Below are positions 26,168 to 34,799 of a stretch of DNA of 64,000 nucleotides, piece after piece. The notes beneath the pieces were generated by a model. That model did not search any database, was not told where the DNA came from, and saw only the letters and a list, made by a program, of their open reading frames with translations. Position numbers and translations under genes: made by a program. The stretch is from JAMXLG01 sp963818925. Its GTDB lineage: Bacteria; Vulcanimicrobiota; Vulcanimicrobiia; Vulcanimicrobiales; Vulcanimicrobiaceae. The number at the start of each line of letters is the position of its first letter. Within the stretch, counting starts at the first letter, position 1. The DNA is taken from NCBI GenBank assembly GCA_963818925.1, contig CAWFTN010000001.1, positions 3,100,001 to 3,164,000 on the forward strand. Reading direction: 5' to 3'.

Positions 26168-27288
26168 AAATCAAACGATCCCTTATCGTCGGGGTGATTG
26201 CGGCTATTCTGATCGCGATCGTCTCACGCGGGCGCGCGACCCCATACAACAACTACGTGTTGCTCGCGCAAGCGTTTCTTCACGGGCACGCGTGGATCAA
26301 TTGGCCCGGCGCGTACATTGACGCGCTGCCGTACCACGGCCAATACTACGTGATCGAAGCGCCGATGCCGGCGCTGTTGCTTCTTCCGTTCGTCGCGGTC
26401 TTCGGCAGCGCGAACCAAACATTACTCTCGATTGTGCTCGGCGCCGTCGCGGCCGGCGCCGCATACGAGCTAGGCGAACGGTACGGCATCGATGACGGCG
26501 CGAATCTGTGGATCACGGCGTTTCTGCTTGCGGGCACCGATTTATTGTGGTGCGCAATGCTCGGCGACGTATGGTTTATCGCGCACGTCTCCGCCGTCTG
26601 TTTTACGATGCTCGCACTCGTCGAACTCGCCGGCAAGAAGCGTGGTTGGCTCGTTGCGATTTGGGGATGCGCGGCGCTGCTCTCGCGCTTCGATCTCATT
26701 CTCGCGCTCCCGGTGTACGCGTATCTCCTCAATTCACGACGAGCGATTGCGTCGTTCGCCGCCGTACTCGTTCCCGTCGCGTTCGGTTGGGTATGCTATA
26801 ATCTCGCGCGCTGGGGCACGTGGTACGACATCGGCTACACTGAGTGGTATCACCAAGATCAAGCGGGAAGCCCGACGGGTTCGCCGTTTCAACTGCGCTA
26901 CTTCCCGTATGAATTGTGGTCGTTCTTCGTTCAAGCGCCGGACAAGCTCGCGCAATTCCCGTACCTGCAGCCGACGCTCAGCGGTGTCGCGCTAACGTGG
27001 ACGAGCCCGGCGTTGATCTATGCGTTCTTTGCGCGCAAACCGGTGCAATTGGTTCTCGCGCTCTGGGCGGCCGTGCTAGTAACCGCCGCACCAAATTTCG
27101 TCTACTACGTCAACGGCTTCGCGCAATTCGGCATGCGCCACGCGCTCGATTTCGAACCGTTCCTCGTCGCGCTCATGTTCCTCGCCGCAAAGAACGGGCT
27201 GACGCTCTGGGCCCGGGCCCTCATCGCCTACTCCATTATCGCGGGCCTCTGGGGCTGCTGGTTCTGGAACGCCTTCGTCCGCACGTAG
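26164..27288 (+). CDS. Polytopic membrane protein, possible GT-C glycosyltransferase
   Basis: 374 residues, about nine TM helices. GTG start at 26164. The first periplasmic loop holds GHAWINWPGAYIDALPYHGQYYVIEAPMP, and a later loop holds WYHQDQAGSPTGSPFQLRYFPYELW. This layout recurs in a family of bacterial GT-C-like membrane proteins. Partner of the DUF2723 gene by overlap. Substrate unknown. Ends at 27288, facing the minus-strand TM2 gene. Confidence 0.65.
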   Translation: MKIKRSLIVGVIAAILIAIVSRGRATPYNNYVLLAQAFLHGHAWINWPGAYIDALPYHGQYYVIEAPMPALLLLPFVAVFGSANQTLLSIVLGAVAAGAAYELGERYGIDDGANLWITAFLLAGTDLLWCAMLGDVWFIAHVSAVCFTMLALVELAGKKRGWLVAIWGCAALLSRFDLILALPVYAYLLNSRRAIASFAAVLVPVAFGWVCYNLARWGTWYDIGYTEWYHQDQAGSPTGSPFQLRYFPYELWSFFVQAPDKLAQFPYLQPTLSGVALTWTSPALIYAFFARKPVQLVLALWAAVLVTAAPNFVYYVNGFAQFGMRHALDFEPFLVALMFLAAKNGLTLWARALIAYSIIAGLWGCWFWNAFVRT

Positions 27289-27330
27289 CGCGGGCCTTCG
27301 TCTTCGCTACACTGCGCTGCGGATGACACG

Positions 27331-27741
27331 CTAGGTGCGGACGGGCATTGGGAGGCCCGAGATGTTCGGGCGGCCTTGTGCGCCTGGTGCTTGCGCGGGC
27401 GCGGGCGGTTCCGGAGCGGTGCCGATCGGCAGGTAACGGTATGCGAGGCAGTAGGCGAGGTAGTCGTTGTACGACTCACATTCGTTCGCGATCGTGAAGC
27501 AGCGGACGATCCACATCGGCCCACTGACGAGGACACCGACGCCCGAGAGCAGCGCGAGCGTCATGAGAATGCCGCGCTTCCACTCCCCCATGTAGTACGA
27601 CTCACCCCCGACGATGCCGAGCACAAGGGTGAGGATGAGCGCGACGTTCGGGTCTTTTGCGAAGCGGCGATAGTCGTATACGAACGCTCCTTGGCTCTCG
27701 GGGCGGACATATTGTAGAAGCGTCTCGACGTACGGTGTCAT
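27331..27741 (-). CDS. TM2-like small membrane protein
   Basis: 136 residues. ATG 27741 is preceded by GGTGGAGGA, a strong ribosome binding site, so the longer frame (to 27870) is rejected. Two TM helices span roughly residues 33-47 and 57-75, with GGESYYMGEWKRGILMTLAL resembling the TM2 motif (G-hhY-G...G-hhk). The C-terminus is Pro/Ala-rich and ends NISGLPMPVRT. Role unknown. Confidence 0.7.
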   Translation of the reverse strand: MTPYVETLLQYVRPESQGAFVYDYRRFAKDPNVALILTLVLGIVGGESYYMGEWKRGILMTLALLSGVGVLVSGPMWIVRCFTIANECESYNDYLAYCLAYRYLPIGTAPEPPAPAQAPGAQGRPNISGLPMPVRT

Positions 27742-27788
27742 GATTGTCTTCCTCCACCTTTCACTACGCCCCACGGCGACGGCGTGTT

Positions 27789-29522
27789 TCAGACCGGGAC
27801 GACCGACTCGTACGCTCCGCGCAGATCGGCGGCGCTCTTGACCGGTGCGGCGCACGTGGTGCCGGCGCAAACGTATGCTTGGGGCGTCCCGTCGCCCGCC
27901 TCGCCGTAAACCGTCGTGAAGGCCGCCGGGAGCCGGCGTGCGGCCTCGCGCAGGTCGCTCGTCGCCGCCGGGGTGCCGCGCAGACGCACGCTCACGGGCG
28001 GCGTCAGGTACCGCCGCACTGCGCGAGCGTACGTCGCCGCGAAGCTGCCTGCGTTCTCATACGACCCCGCATAGAGCGCGAGCACGCGTTCGGCTTGCGC
28101 TCGATACTGATCGGCGCCCGTCATGACGGCGAGGCGCAGCAGGTTCTCGGCCATGATGGCGTTGTCGATCATCGGGCGATCGGCGAGCTCGAGCCGGCCG
28201 ATGACGTTTTCGCGCCGCGCATGATCGTAGAAGCCGCCGTCTTGCGCTCCGAAGTGACGCGTCGTTCCGTCGGTGTGGAGGCGGGCGCGCTCGAGCATCC
28301 GCGCTTCCCCCGTCGCCTCGTGCGCGTCGAGCAGCGCGCGGATATACGCCACTTGATCGGTCAGCAATCCGCGAATGCGCGGCTCGCTGCCAGGCGCCAG
28401 CACATGGAACAACATCCCGTCCGTATCGCGCATGCGATCGTTGAGCGAGTCGAGCGTAGAGAGTGCTTCGCTTGCGAGCTCGTCGTCGTCCGTCGCGAGT
28501 GACGCCCATGCGAACGCACCGGCGAGTGACGACGTCCAATTCGAATACGAACGCGGATCGACGAAAGGCGCTTTGCGCTCGCGGCGCCCTTCCAATGGAA
28601 GCGCGAAGTACTCTTCGTCGGCATCTTGGCTTCCGGAGAAAAAGCCGGTAGCCGGATCGCGCAATACCGAACGTACGTAGCGGAGCGCGGAACGCAACGT
28701 TTCGTGCGACTGGGTCGTGGGCGCCCATAGTTCCAGTTGCGAGAGCACGCGTAAGAGGCCGGCATGATCTTCCGCCATTTTCTCAAAATGCGGAACGGAC
28801 CAATCGCGCGTCGTCGAGTAGCGGAAGAATCCGCCTTCGACGTGATCGTACATGCCGCCGCGCGACATTTCCAGCATCGTCCTTGCCACCATATCGTAGC
28901 AATTCTGATCGTTGCGCGCGCGCCATTCGTAGAGCAAAAACTCGAGGAGCTCCGGCTGCGGAAACTTCGGTGCATCGCCGAATCCGCCGAATTCCGGATC
29001 GTAGGCATCGGCAACGACGCCGCGCACGTGATCGACGATTGCGGGAGAAAGCGCTTCGGGCGGCGACGATTCAAACGTCATGCGCTGCCCGCGCAGTTCT
29101 TCCGAACGCGCGGCGATTTCGTCTTTCTTTTCGCGATAAAATGCTGCAATGTCATCGAGTGCCTGACGCATCTGCATCGGCGGCAGATACGTTGCGCCGG
29201 TCAACGTCGTGCCGTCGGGAGCGAGAAATGCGGTGGTCGGCCATCCGCCCATGTTGTAGCGTGAATTGATGTCCGGCCGCTCGTCGTTATCGACGCGCAC
29301 GGGAACGTACTCGCCGTTGATGCGCGCAATCACGTCGGTGTCGGAGTAGGTCGTTTCATCCATCACGTGACACCAGTGGCACCATACCGCGGAGATCGCA
29401 AGTAGAATCGGTTTCTCTTCGCGCGAAGCGCGCTCGAATGCGTGTGGTCCCCAGTTGGTCCAGCCGATTTCGGAAGCGCGGTTCGGTCGCGGTGAGAAAT
29501 GGAAGTCAGCCATCGTCTTCAT
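27789..29522 (-). CDS. Thioredoxin-domain protein of the DUF255/YyaL (SSP411) family
   Basis: 577 residues; most homologues run 600-700. N-terminal thioredoxin-like domain with RPNRASEIGWTNWGPHAFERA, the CxxC WCHWCHVMDETTYSD and NMGGWPTTAFLAPDG; then an (alpha/alpha)6 barrel-like domain with VEGGFFRYSTTRDWSVPHFEKM, as in N-acylglucosamine epimerase folds. ATG 29522 and a second ATG at 29513 are both possible; both overlap the upstream gene's stop. Activity is unproven in the family. Confidence 0.9.
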   Translation of the reverse strand: MKTMADFHFSPRPNRASEIGWTNWGPHAFERASREEKPILLAISAVWCHWCHVMDETTYSDTDVIARINGEYVPVRVDNDERPDINSRYNMGGWPTTAFLAPDGTTLTGATYLPPMQMRQALDDIAAFYREKKDEIAARSEELRGQRMTFESSPPEALSPAIVDHVRGVVADAYDPEFGGFGDAPKFPQPELLEFLLYEWRARNDQNCYDMVARTMLEMSRGGMYDHVEGGFFRYSTTRDWSVPHFEKMAEDHAGLLRVLSQLELWAPTTQSHETLRSALRYVRSVLRDPATGFFSGSQDADEEYFALPLEGRRERKAPFVDPRSYSNWTSSLAGAFAWASLATDDDELASEALSTLDSLNDRMRDTDGMLFHVLAPGSEPRIRGLLTDQVAYIRALLDAHEATGEARMLERARLHTDGTTRHFGAQDGGFYDHARRENVIGRLELADRPMIDNAIMAENLLRLAVMTGADQYRAQAERVLALYAGSYENAGSFAATYARAVRRYLTPPVSVRLRGTPAATSDLREAARRLPAAFTTVYGEAGDGTPQAYVCAGTTCAAPVKSAADLRGAYESVVPV

Positions 29523-29790
29523 GAGCCCCGCGGAGAAACGACGTCAGGTAGAAGAGTGCGAAGAGCACGAACGCCGCAAAGAGGTAGAACGCTATCGTAC
29601 CCGCTCGAAACCACCGCGTGAAGACGAAGCCGAGGAAGAAGGCCCACGAGACCGCGGCGTACCGCCAGTGCGTCGCGGCCGTCATCCCATAGACGTCCGC
29701 GTCGTAGTATCCGCCAGGCTTCCGCGCTCGGAAGAAGGCAAAAACGCCGATGATACCCGATATTGCGGCGCCTAAAACGCTCCATGTCAC
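29506..29790 (-). CDS. Small membrane protein, unknown
   Basis: 94 residues, GTG start. Hydrophobic segments at about 3-21, 41-60 and 64-86, so three TM helices are likely; the loop has RARKPGGYYDADVYGM. The stop lies inside the start of the DUF255 gene, so the pair is translated together. No family recognised. Confidence 0.7.
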   Translation of the reverse strand: MTWSVLGAAISGIIGVFAFFRARKPGGYYDADVYGMTAATHWRYAAVSWAFFLGFVFTRWFRAGTIAFYLFAAFVLFALFYLTSFLRGAHEDDG

Positions 29791-29909
29791 GCTTGGCCGT
29801 TTCTAGAGTAGGAGGGTTTGTGCTTGCGAGCGAGCGGGAAAATCGTACTCGCTCTACGGGTTTACGCATCCAGCGAAACCCATGCGAGGAAGGGAGAAAC
29901 ATCACACTT

Positions 29910-30152
29910 ATGAGCGATCCGGTAATCGTCAGGGATGAAGGCGGAAGCAGCGGTGCCGCAATCGGCATCACGCTGATCGTCATCGTTGCGGTCCTCATCG
30001 CGCTCTTCGCGTGGCACCCGTGGTCCACGACGAGCACGTCGACGACGCATAATACAACAATCACGCAGCCGGCGAACAATAACGGTTCGAATGGATCGTC
30101 GACGACGAACAGCTCGACGACCACGAACGGCAACAATGGAGGTCATCCGTAA
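29910..30152 (+). CDS. Single-TM protein with Ser/Thr/Asn-rich tail
   Basis: 80 residues. ATG 29910 follows AGGGAG. One TM helix (about 16-35) is followed by a low-complexity outside segment of Ser, Thr, Asn and Gly with NNNGSNGSS-like stretches. Not recognised. Followed three bases later by an lmo0937-type gene. Confidence 0.6.
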   Translation: MSDPVIVRDEGGSSGAAIGITLIVIVAVLIALFAWHPWSTTSTSTTHNTTITQPANNNGSNGSSTTNSSTTTNGNNGGHP

Positions 30153-30155
30153 GAC

Positions 30156-30314
30156 ATGGCTGGTCTGCTCTGGGCGATCATCGTCATTCTGTTCATCTTC
30201 TGGCTGGTTGGACTGTCGTTCCATCTTCTCGGCGGTCTGATCCACATCGTATTGGTGGTCGCGATCATCCTCTTGATCATCAACTTGTTGACTGGCCGAG
30301 GGGCAAGGGTGTAA
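30156..30314 (+). CDS. Lmo0937 family small membrane protein
   Basis: 52 residues, two TM helices: LLWAIIVILFIFWLVGL, then HLLGGLIHIVLVVAIILLI, ending LLTGRGARV. The FWLVGL...GGLIHIVLVVAII pattern is the hallmark of this tiny family of unknown function, widespread in bacteria and often near stress genes. Lies 3 bases after the preceding gene and 12 before the PE-ligase gene. Confidence 0.85.
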   Translation: MAGLLWAIIVILFIFWLVGLSFHLLGGLIHIVLVVAIILLIINLLTGRGARV

Positions 30315-30326
30315 GAGTCGGCATAG

Positions 30327-31955
30327 ATGCCGACTTCTCGAAAGAAGACGAGCGACGCGAGCCGGGAGACCGGCTCGCTCGCTACGTACAAGAAAAAACG
30401 CGACTTTAAAATCACGCCCGAACCGAGCGGCGCGAAAGCCAAAACCGGCAATCGCCTTCGGTTCGTCGTGCAGAAGCACGATGCGACACGCCTGCACTAC
30501 GATTTCCGTTTGGAAGCCGCGGGCGTTCTCGCGTCTTGGGCCGTACCGAAGGGACCGACGATGGTTCCCGGAGAGCGGCGTCTCGCGATGCACGTCGAGG
30601 ACCACCCGATGGGCTATCGCGATTTCGAAGGCGTCATTCCCAAAGGCCAATACGGCGCCGGCGAGGTGATCGTCTGGGATAACGGCTGGTACGAGCTCTT
30701 CGAAGGCGACGATCCCGCGGAAGAGATCGGGAACGGCAAGATCAAGTTCGTCATGCACGGCCACAAATTAACCGGCATCTTCACGCTCGTGAAGATGAAG
30801 CCGAAAGAAGGCGAGAGCGGCGACCCGTGGTTGCTCCTCAAGGATCACGACCCCGAGGGCGATCCAAAGAGCTACGACGTGAACGATTATCCCGAATCCG
30901 TCATCACCGGACGTACCCTCGACGACATCCGCAACGAGAAGAATCCGAAAACGTGGCAGTCTTCGAAAGCGAAAGAGCCGCCGAAGCGTGCTGCCGTTCG
31001 CGCAGCTGCGAAACGAAAAGCGGATCCGCTCCCGCATCTCAAAGGCGTGGAGCTTGCAACGCTCATCGACGCGCCGTTCGATGACGATGAGTGGCTCTTC
31101 GAGATCAAGTGGGACGGCTACCGCGCAATCTGCACGGTCGACGACAAAGGAAAGCTGTCGCTGGTTTCGCGCAACGGATTGGATCTGCTCAAACAATTTC
31201 CCGACATGGCAGGGTTAGCGGACGCGTTCGAAAGCGTGCCGATTGTGGTCGATGGCGAAGTCGTGAGTCTCGATTCGAAGGGACGTTCGGATTTCCAGCG
31301 CTTGCAAGAGTATGCGCAGCAGGGCCACGATCTGACGTACTCCGCGTTCGACCTCATCTATGCCGATGGACGCGATCAACGAAAGGTGCCACTCGAAGAG
31401 CGCAAAACGCTACTCGAGCGTTTGATACGCGACGACGAAAGCGTGCTCTATTCGAAGCACGTCGTCGGGAAAGGCAAAGCGCTCTTCGAACAAGCAAAAC
31501 GCAACAACCTGGAGGGCATCATCGGGAAGAAGCGCGAGTCGGTGTATGTAGAACGGCGCACGCGTGATTGGGTGAAGATCAAGGCGCAGCTCGAGCAAGA
31601 GTTTGTCATCGGCGGATGGACCGATCCGCGCGGAAGCCGCAAAGGGTTCGGCTCGCTGCTCCTGGGTGCATACGAAGGAAAGAATCTTCGGTTCGTGGGC
31701 TCGGTTGGTACCGGGTTCTCCGTCAAGCTCATCGGCGAAATCATGAAGAAACTCGAACGTCTGTCGCGCGCCACTTCGCCGTTTTCGAACGACGTGGTTG
31801 CGAACGCCCCCAAGCATTGGGTGAAGCCCGAACTGATCGCCCAGGTGCGATTTGCCGAGTGGACGCGCGAGCGCTACCTTCGGCAGCCTGCGTTCTTGGG
31901 GTTGCGGGCGGACAAGGACCCCCGCGAGGTGGTAATCGAGCGCCCCGAGGGGTAA
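30327..31955 (+). CDS. ligD: LigD-type protein: 3'-phosphoesterase plus ATP-dependent DNA ligase
   Basis: 542 residues in two domains. The phosphoesterase domain (about 40-175) has RFVVQKHDATRLHYDFRLE, WAVPKGP and HVEDHPMGYRDFEGVIP with its catalytic histidines. The ligase domain (about 240-540) has the adenylation lysine in EIKWDGYRA, then VDGEVVSLD, RDWVKIKA and the OB-fold FVGSVGTGF. It seals double-strand breaks by end joining. Unlike three-domain LigD, the polymerase is encoded separately at 32088. Ku follows. Confidence 0.95.
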   Translation: MPTSRKKTSDASRETGSLATYKKKRDFKITPEPSGAKAKTGNRLRFVVQKHDATRLHYDFRLEAAGVLASWAVPKGPTMVPGERRLAMHVEDHPMGYRDFEGVIPKGQYGAGEVIVWDNGWYELFEGDDPAEEIGNGKIKFVMHGHKLTGIFTLVKMKPKEGESGDPWLLLKDHDPEGDPKSYDVNDYPESVITGRTLDDIRNEKNPKTWQSSKAKEPPKRAAVRAAAKRKADPLPHLKGVELATLIDAPFDDDEWLFEIKWDGYRAICTVDDKGKLSLVSRNGLDLLKQFPDMAGLADAFESVPIVVDGEVVSLDSKGRSDFQRLQEYAQQGHDLTYSAFDLIYADGRDQRKVPLEERKTLLERLIRDDESVLYSKHVVGKGKALFEQAKRNNLEGIIGKKRESVYVERRTRDWVKIKAQLEQEFVIGGWTDPRGSRKGFGSLLLGAYEGKNLRFVGSVGTGFSVKLIGEIMKKLERLSRATSPFSNDVVANAPKHWVKPELIAQVRFAEWTRERYLRQPAFLGLRADKDPREVVIERPEG

Positions 31956-31965
31956 AAAGCGGACC

Positions 31966-32085
31966 ATGACCGAGCGCGACCTCAGCAATATCAGCGAGCT
32001 GACCCGGCAACTCAACGCCGGTGAAGCAAGTGACGTGCTTTTCACGCTTACGCCTCTCGAGTCTGTTTTCAAGTTCAGAGACTGA
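31966..32085 (+). CDS. Possible 39-residue ORF between the ligase and polymerase genes
   Basis: ATG 31966 to TGA 32085 reads MTERDLSNISELTRQLNAGE, then 19 more residues ending SVFKFRD. It fills the gap, starts 10 bases after the ligase stop and ends 2 bases before the TTG start of the polymerase gene, which would couple translation. No domain recognised and the ribosome binding site is poor. It could be a leader that helps the TTG start. Confidence 0.35.
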   Translation: MTERDLSNISELTRQLNAGEASDVLFTLTPLESVFKFRD

Positions 32086-32087
32086 CG

Positions 32088-33050
32088 TTGGCTCAGAAGC
32101 GCACCGACGTCATCGTTAACGGCCGAACGCTTTCGGTCTCAAACCTCGACAAAGTGCTCTTTCCGCGCGACGGCATCACCAAGGGTGACTTAATCGACTA
32201 CTACCGCACCGTTTCATCGTGGTTGCTGCCGCATTTGCGCAATTATCCGCTTACCTTGCAACGGTATCCCGACGGTATCGACGCGCAGTCATTCTTCGAA
32301 AAGCATCTGCCGCGCGGTTTACCGGATTGGGCCGATCGCGTGTCGCTGACAAGCCCCGGCGGAATGCGCGAGAAGACGACCTACATGTTGTGCAACGACG
32401 AAGCGACCCTCGTGTTCGTCGCTAATCTTGCAACGATTATCTTGCATGTCTGGACATCACACGTGCCGGCGATCGAAGAGCCGGATTACATCTTCTTCGA
32501 TCTGGATCCCGGCGAGACGTGTTCGATTAAGACCCTAGCGACGGTCGCCCTTTCCATGCGCGATCTGCTCGCGGAGATTGGGTTGAAGGCGCTCGTGAAA
32601 ACGTCGGGCGGCATGGGGTTGCACGTCGTCGTTCCGCTGGCTGCGGGTTACACGTACGATACCGCAAAGATGTTTGCGGAAGCGGTAGCATCACAACTCG
32701 GGCAACGGCGGGCGGATCTCGTAACGCTCGAGCGTTCGCTCAAGAAGCGCGACCAGTCGCTGGTGTACTTGGATTTTCTGCAAGTCGGCCGCGGCAAGAC
32801 GATCGTAAGCGCCTACTCCGTGCGCGCGCGTAACGGCGCCCCGGTGTCGACGCCGTTGGATTGGTCCGAGGTGGAAGCGTTCGCGCGCAAACGCGGCGGC
32901 TCGCCCGAGGAAACGTTCGCCCAATTCAACATGCGAACGACGCCCAAACGGCTCGAACGCGACGGCGACTTGTGGTCGGGGCGCGCTTGGAAGAAGCAGC
33001 GCCTCGAATCCGCAATCGGCAAGGCGCAGAAAGGCTGGCTACCACAATAG
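32088..33050 (+). CDS. ligD: LigD polymerase domain, stand-alone (AEP primase fold)
   Basis: 320 residues, TTG start at 32088. LDKVLFPRDGITKGDLIDYY, LQRYPDGIDAQSFFEKHLP, the metal site FDLDPGE, KTSGGMGLHVVVPL and YLDFLQVGRGKTIVSAYSVR are the conserved motifs of the LigD archaeo-eukaryotic primase-type polymerase, which fills gaps and adds ribonucleotides at breaks. Split from PE-ligase, as in some soil bacteria. Confidence 0.94.
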   Translation: MAQKRTDVIVNGRTLSVSNLDKVLFPRDGITKGDLIDYYRTVSSWLLPHLRNYPLTLQRYPDGIDAQSFFEKHLPRGLPDWADRVSLTSPGGMREKTTYMLCNDEATLVFVANLATIILHVWTSHVPAIEEPDYIFFDLDPGETCSIKTLATVALSMRDLLAEIGLKALVKTSGGMGLHVVVPLAAGYTYDTAKMFAEAVASQLGQRRADLVTLERSLKKRDQSLVYLDFLQVGRGKTIVSAYSVRARNGAPVSTPLDWSEVEAFARKRGGSPEETFAQFNMRTTPKRLERDGDLWSGRAWKKQRLESAIGKAQKGWLPQ

Positions 33051-33132
33051 ATTGTGGTGCGGGCGTTCGGCTAACTACCAAATACGGAAAGCCGGTGCCC
33101 CGCTTGCTAAAGTCGGGTACACTATACGCGCT

Positions 33133-33999
33133 ATGGCGCATTCAATTTGGTCCGGTGCTATCAACTTCGGTCTCGTTACGATTCCCGTGAAGCTCTTCAC
33201 GGCGGTGCGAACCGACGAGCTCTCGTTCAATATGCTCCACGCCAAAGACGGTGGGCGCATCAAGTACGAACGGGTCTGCTCGATCGACGGCAAGGAAGTC
33301 CCGTGGGACGAGATCGTCAAGGGCTACGAGTACGAGAAGGGCCAGTATGTCGAGTTGACCGACGAGGACTTCAAAAAAGTGAATCCGGTCGCGACCCAAT
33401 CGGTCGATATTCTCGAGTTCGTCGAGCTCGATAAGATCAATCCGATGTTCTTCGACAAGCCGTACTACCTGGAGCCGAGCAAACAGGGCAAGCACGCGTA
33501 CGCGCTGCTGCGTGAAGCGCTAAACCAAGCGAATAAGGTTGCGATCGCGCGCGTCGTTATTCGGACCAAGGAATATATCGCCGCCGTCAAGCCGATCGGC
33601 GAAGCGCTCGTGCTCGAGCTGATGCACTGGGCGAATGAAATCGTGCAGCCGTCATCGCTCGAGATTCCGGGGAACGAGAAGCTCCCCGAAGGCGAGATGA
33701 AGATGGCGAAGATGTTGATCGACACGATGACGGTCGACGAATTCGAGCCGGACAAGTTCACGAATACCTATCACGACGAACTGCTGGCGATGATCGAAGC
33801 ACGCGCGCAAGGCAAAGAACTGCCGAAGCCCAAGAAGGCCGCCGCACCGCGCGCCAAAGTAGTCAATCTCATGGACGTTCTCGCGCAGTCGCTCGAGGAA
33901 AGCAAGAAGCGCCGCTCCACCGGCACGAACGGTCGCTCCGCCTCCCACGAGAAACACGAGAAAAAGACAACCACCCGCCGCAAAAAATCAGCAGCCTAG
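33133..33999 (+). CDS. ku: Ku protein, DNA end-binding
   Basis: 288 residues. ATG 33133 begins MAHSIWSGAINFGLVTIPVK, the universal bacterial Ku N-terminus. ...KPYYLEPSKQGKHAYALLREAL is also conserved. The C-terminus is a Lys/Arg-rich tail (KKRRSTGTNG ... TTRRKKSAA), which in other Ku proteins helps bind DNA and recruit LigD. Completes a PE-LIG / POL / Ku set. Followed by a two-way terminator. Confidence 0.97.
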   Translation: MAHSIWSGAINFGLVTIPVKLFTAVRTDELSFNMLHAKDGGRIKYERVCSIDGKEVPWDEIVKGYEYEKGQYVELTDEDFKKVNPVATQSVDILEFVELDKINPMFFDKPYYLEPSKQGKHAYALLREALNQANKVAIARVVIRTKEYIAAVKPIGEALVLELMHWANEIVQPSSLEIPGNEKLPEGEMKMAKMLIDTMTVDEFEPDKFTNTYHDELLAMIEARAQGKELPKPKKAAAPRAKVVNLMDVLAQSLEESKKRRSTGTNGRSASHEKHEKKTTTRRKKSAA

Positions 34000-34010
34000 T
34001 GTGATCGAAC

Positions 34011-34042
34011 AAAACGCCCGGCGAATTCTCGCCGGGCGTTTT
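34011..34042. terminator. Bidirectional intrinsic terminator
   Basis: Perfect 14-bp stem: AAAACGCCCGGCGA (34011-34024) and TCGCCGGGCGTTTT (34029-34042), loop ATTC. T-runs exist on both strands, serving ku (plus) and the convergent secreted protein gene (minus) at once. Confidence 0.9.
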
Positions 34043-34050
34043 GCGCGACA

Positions 34051-34611
34051 CTAGCTCTTGGTGCACGTTTCCGTGACGTTGACGACGCGTCCCGATTTCT
34101 CAGTAAAGGTTGTCTTCATAGTCTTTTTTGTATCGCTCACTTTGTCGTACACTTCCGGCGCGTATGATGTGATGTCGGGCGCCGTAGACTGAAGCGTGTA
34201 CGTGTAGGTCTTTACGCTGCTTGCCGGCATCGGCGCGGTCGCGATTGCAAATTGTCCGCCGTCGCCGGTGGTGATGCGGATCCATTTGCTTGAACCTGAG
34301 TCCCACGTGTATTTCGTCTGCGAATGTACTTCACGCGGTATCCACGACGCCGTATGAATCGTGTCGTCGCGCACGATCCAATACCCGTTTGGATCCGCAC
34401 TGTAGACTTCGGTGGTGGTGAAAGGCCCGGGGCGGCGCGAGCTCATGTCCGTGCAGGTCCACGTTCCGATAAGGAATTTCATCGACGAAAGGTCCGGTTT
34501 CGGCGGGGCGGGGACCGGCGTCCCTTCGACTTTGCCTTGTGCGAAGGCCGAGCCGCTTAGCGTTGCGCCGAGCGCCGCAACGAGAGTACAACAACGGATG
34601 AATTGATTCAT
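34051..34611 (-). CDS. Secreted protein of unknown function (DUF1579-like possible)
   Basis: 186 residues with signal peptide MNQFIRCCTLVAALGATLSG ending near SAFA-Q. The mature part has LIGTWTCTDMSSRRPGPFTT, a lipocalin/DUF1579-like opening (L.G.W), then YWIVRDDTIH and a beta-rich C-terminus with VVNVTETCTKS. It may bind a small hydrophobic ligand; this is a guess. Ends in the shared terminator. Confidence 0.6.
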   Translation of the reverse strand: MNQFIRCCTLVAALGATLSGSAFAQGKVEGTPVPAPPKPDLSSMKFLIGTWTCTDMSSRRPGPFTTTEVYSADPNGYWIVRDDTIHTASWIPREVHSQTKYTWDSGSSKWIRITTGDGGQFAIATAPMPASSVKTYTYTLQSTAPDITSYAPEVYDKVSDTKKTMKTTFTEKSGRVVNVTETCTKS

Positions 34612-34799
34612 GAATGATCCTCCATCCGCACGCCGTTCTCACACGAGATCACGCATCCTTAAACACCTAGACCCAGACGATGGGTCTTACGACTATGAGC
34701 ACCCGGCTCTGCGTGCTATCTTTCTGAAAACGCAACTCGCAAGCCGAGACGAAAAACGGACGCCTTGCGTCTGAATAAGCAAACGGTTGCTTGCCGGGG
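34612..34799. other. Intergenic stretch with two hairpins
   Basis: AGACCCA (34669-34675) pairs with TGGGTCT (34681-34687), loop GACGA, without a T-run: possible operator or RNA stem in the leader of the secreted protein gene. GACGC/GCGTC (34759-34771) followed on the minus strand by CGTTTTT (to 34752) is a short terminator for the DUF2461 gene. No protein gene is supported. Confidence 0.5.

Noticed and set aside
27744..28502. 252-codon plus ORF
   Set aside because: Antisense to the DUF255 gene; Arg-rich mirror frame.
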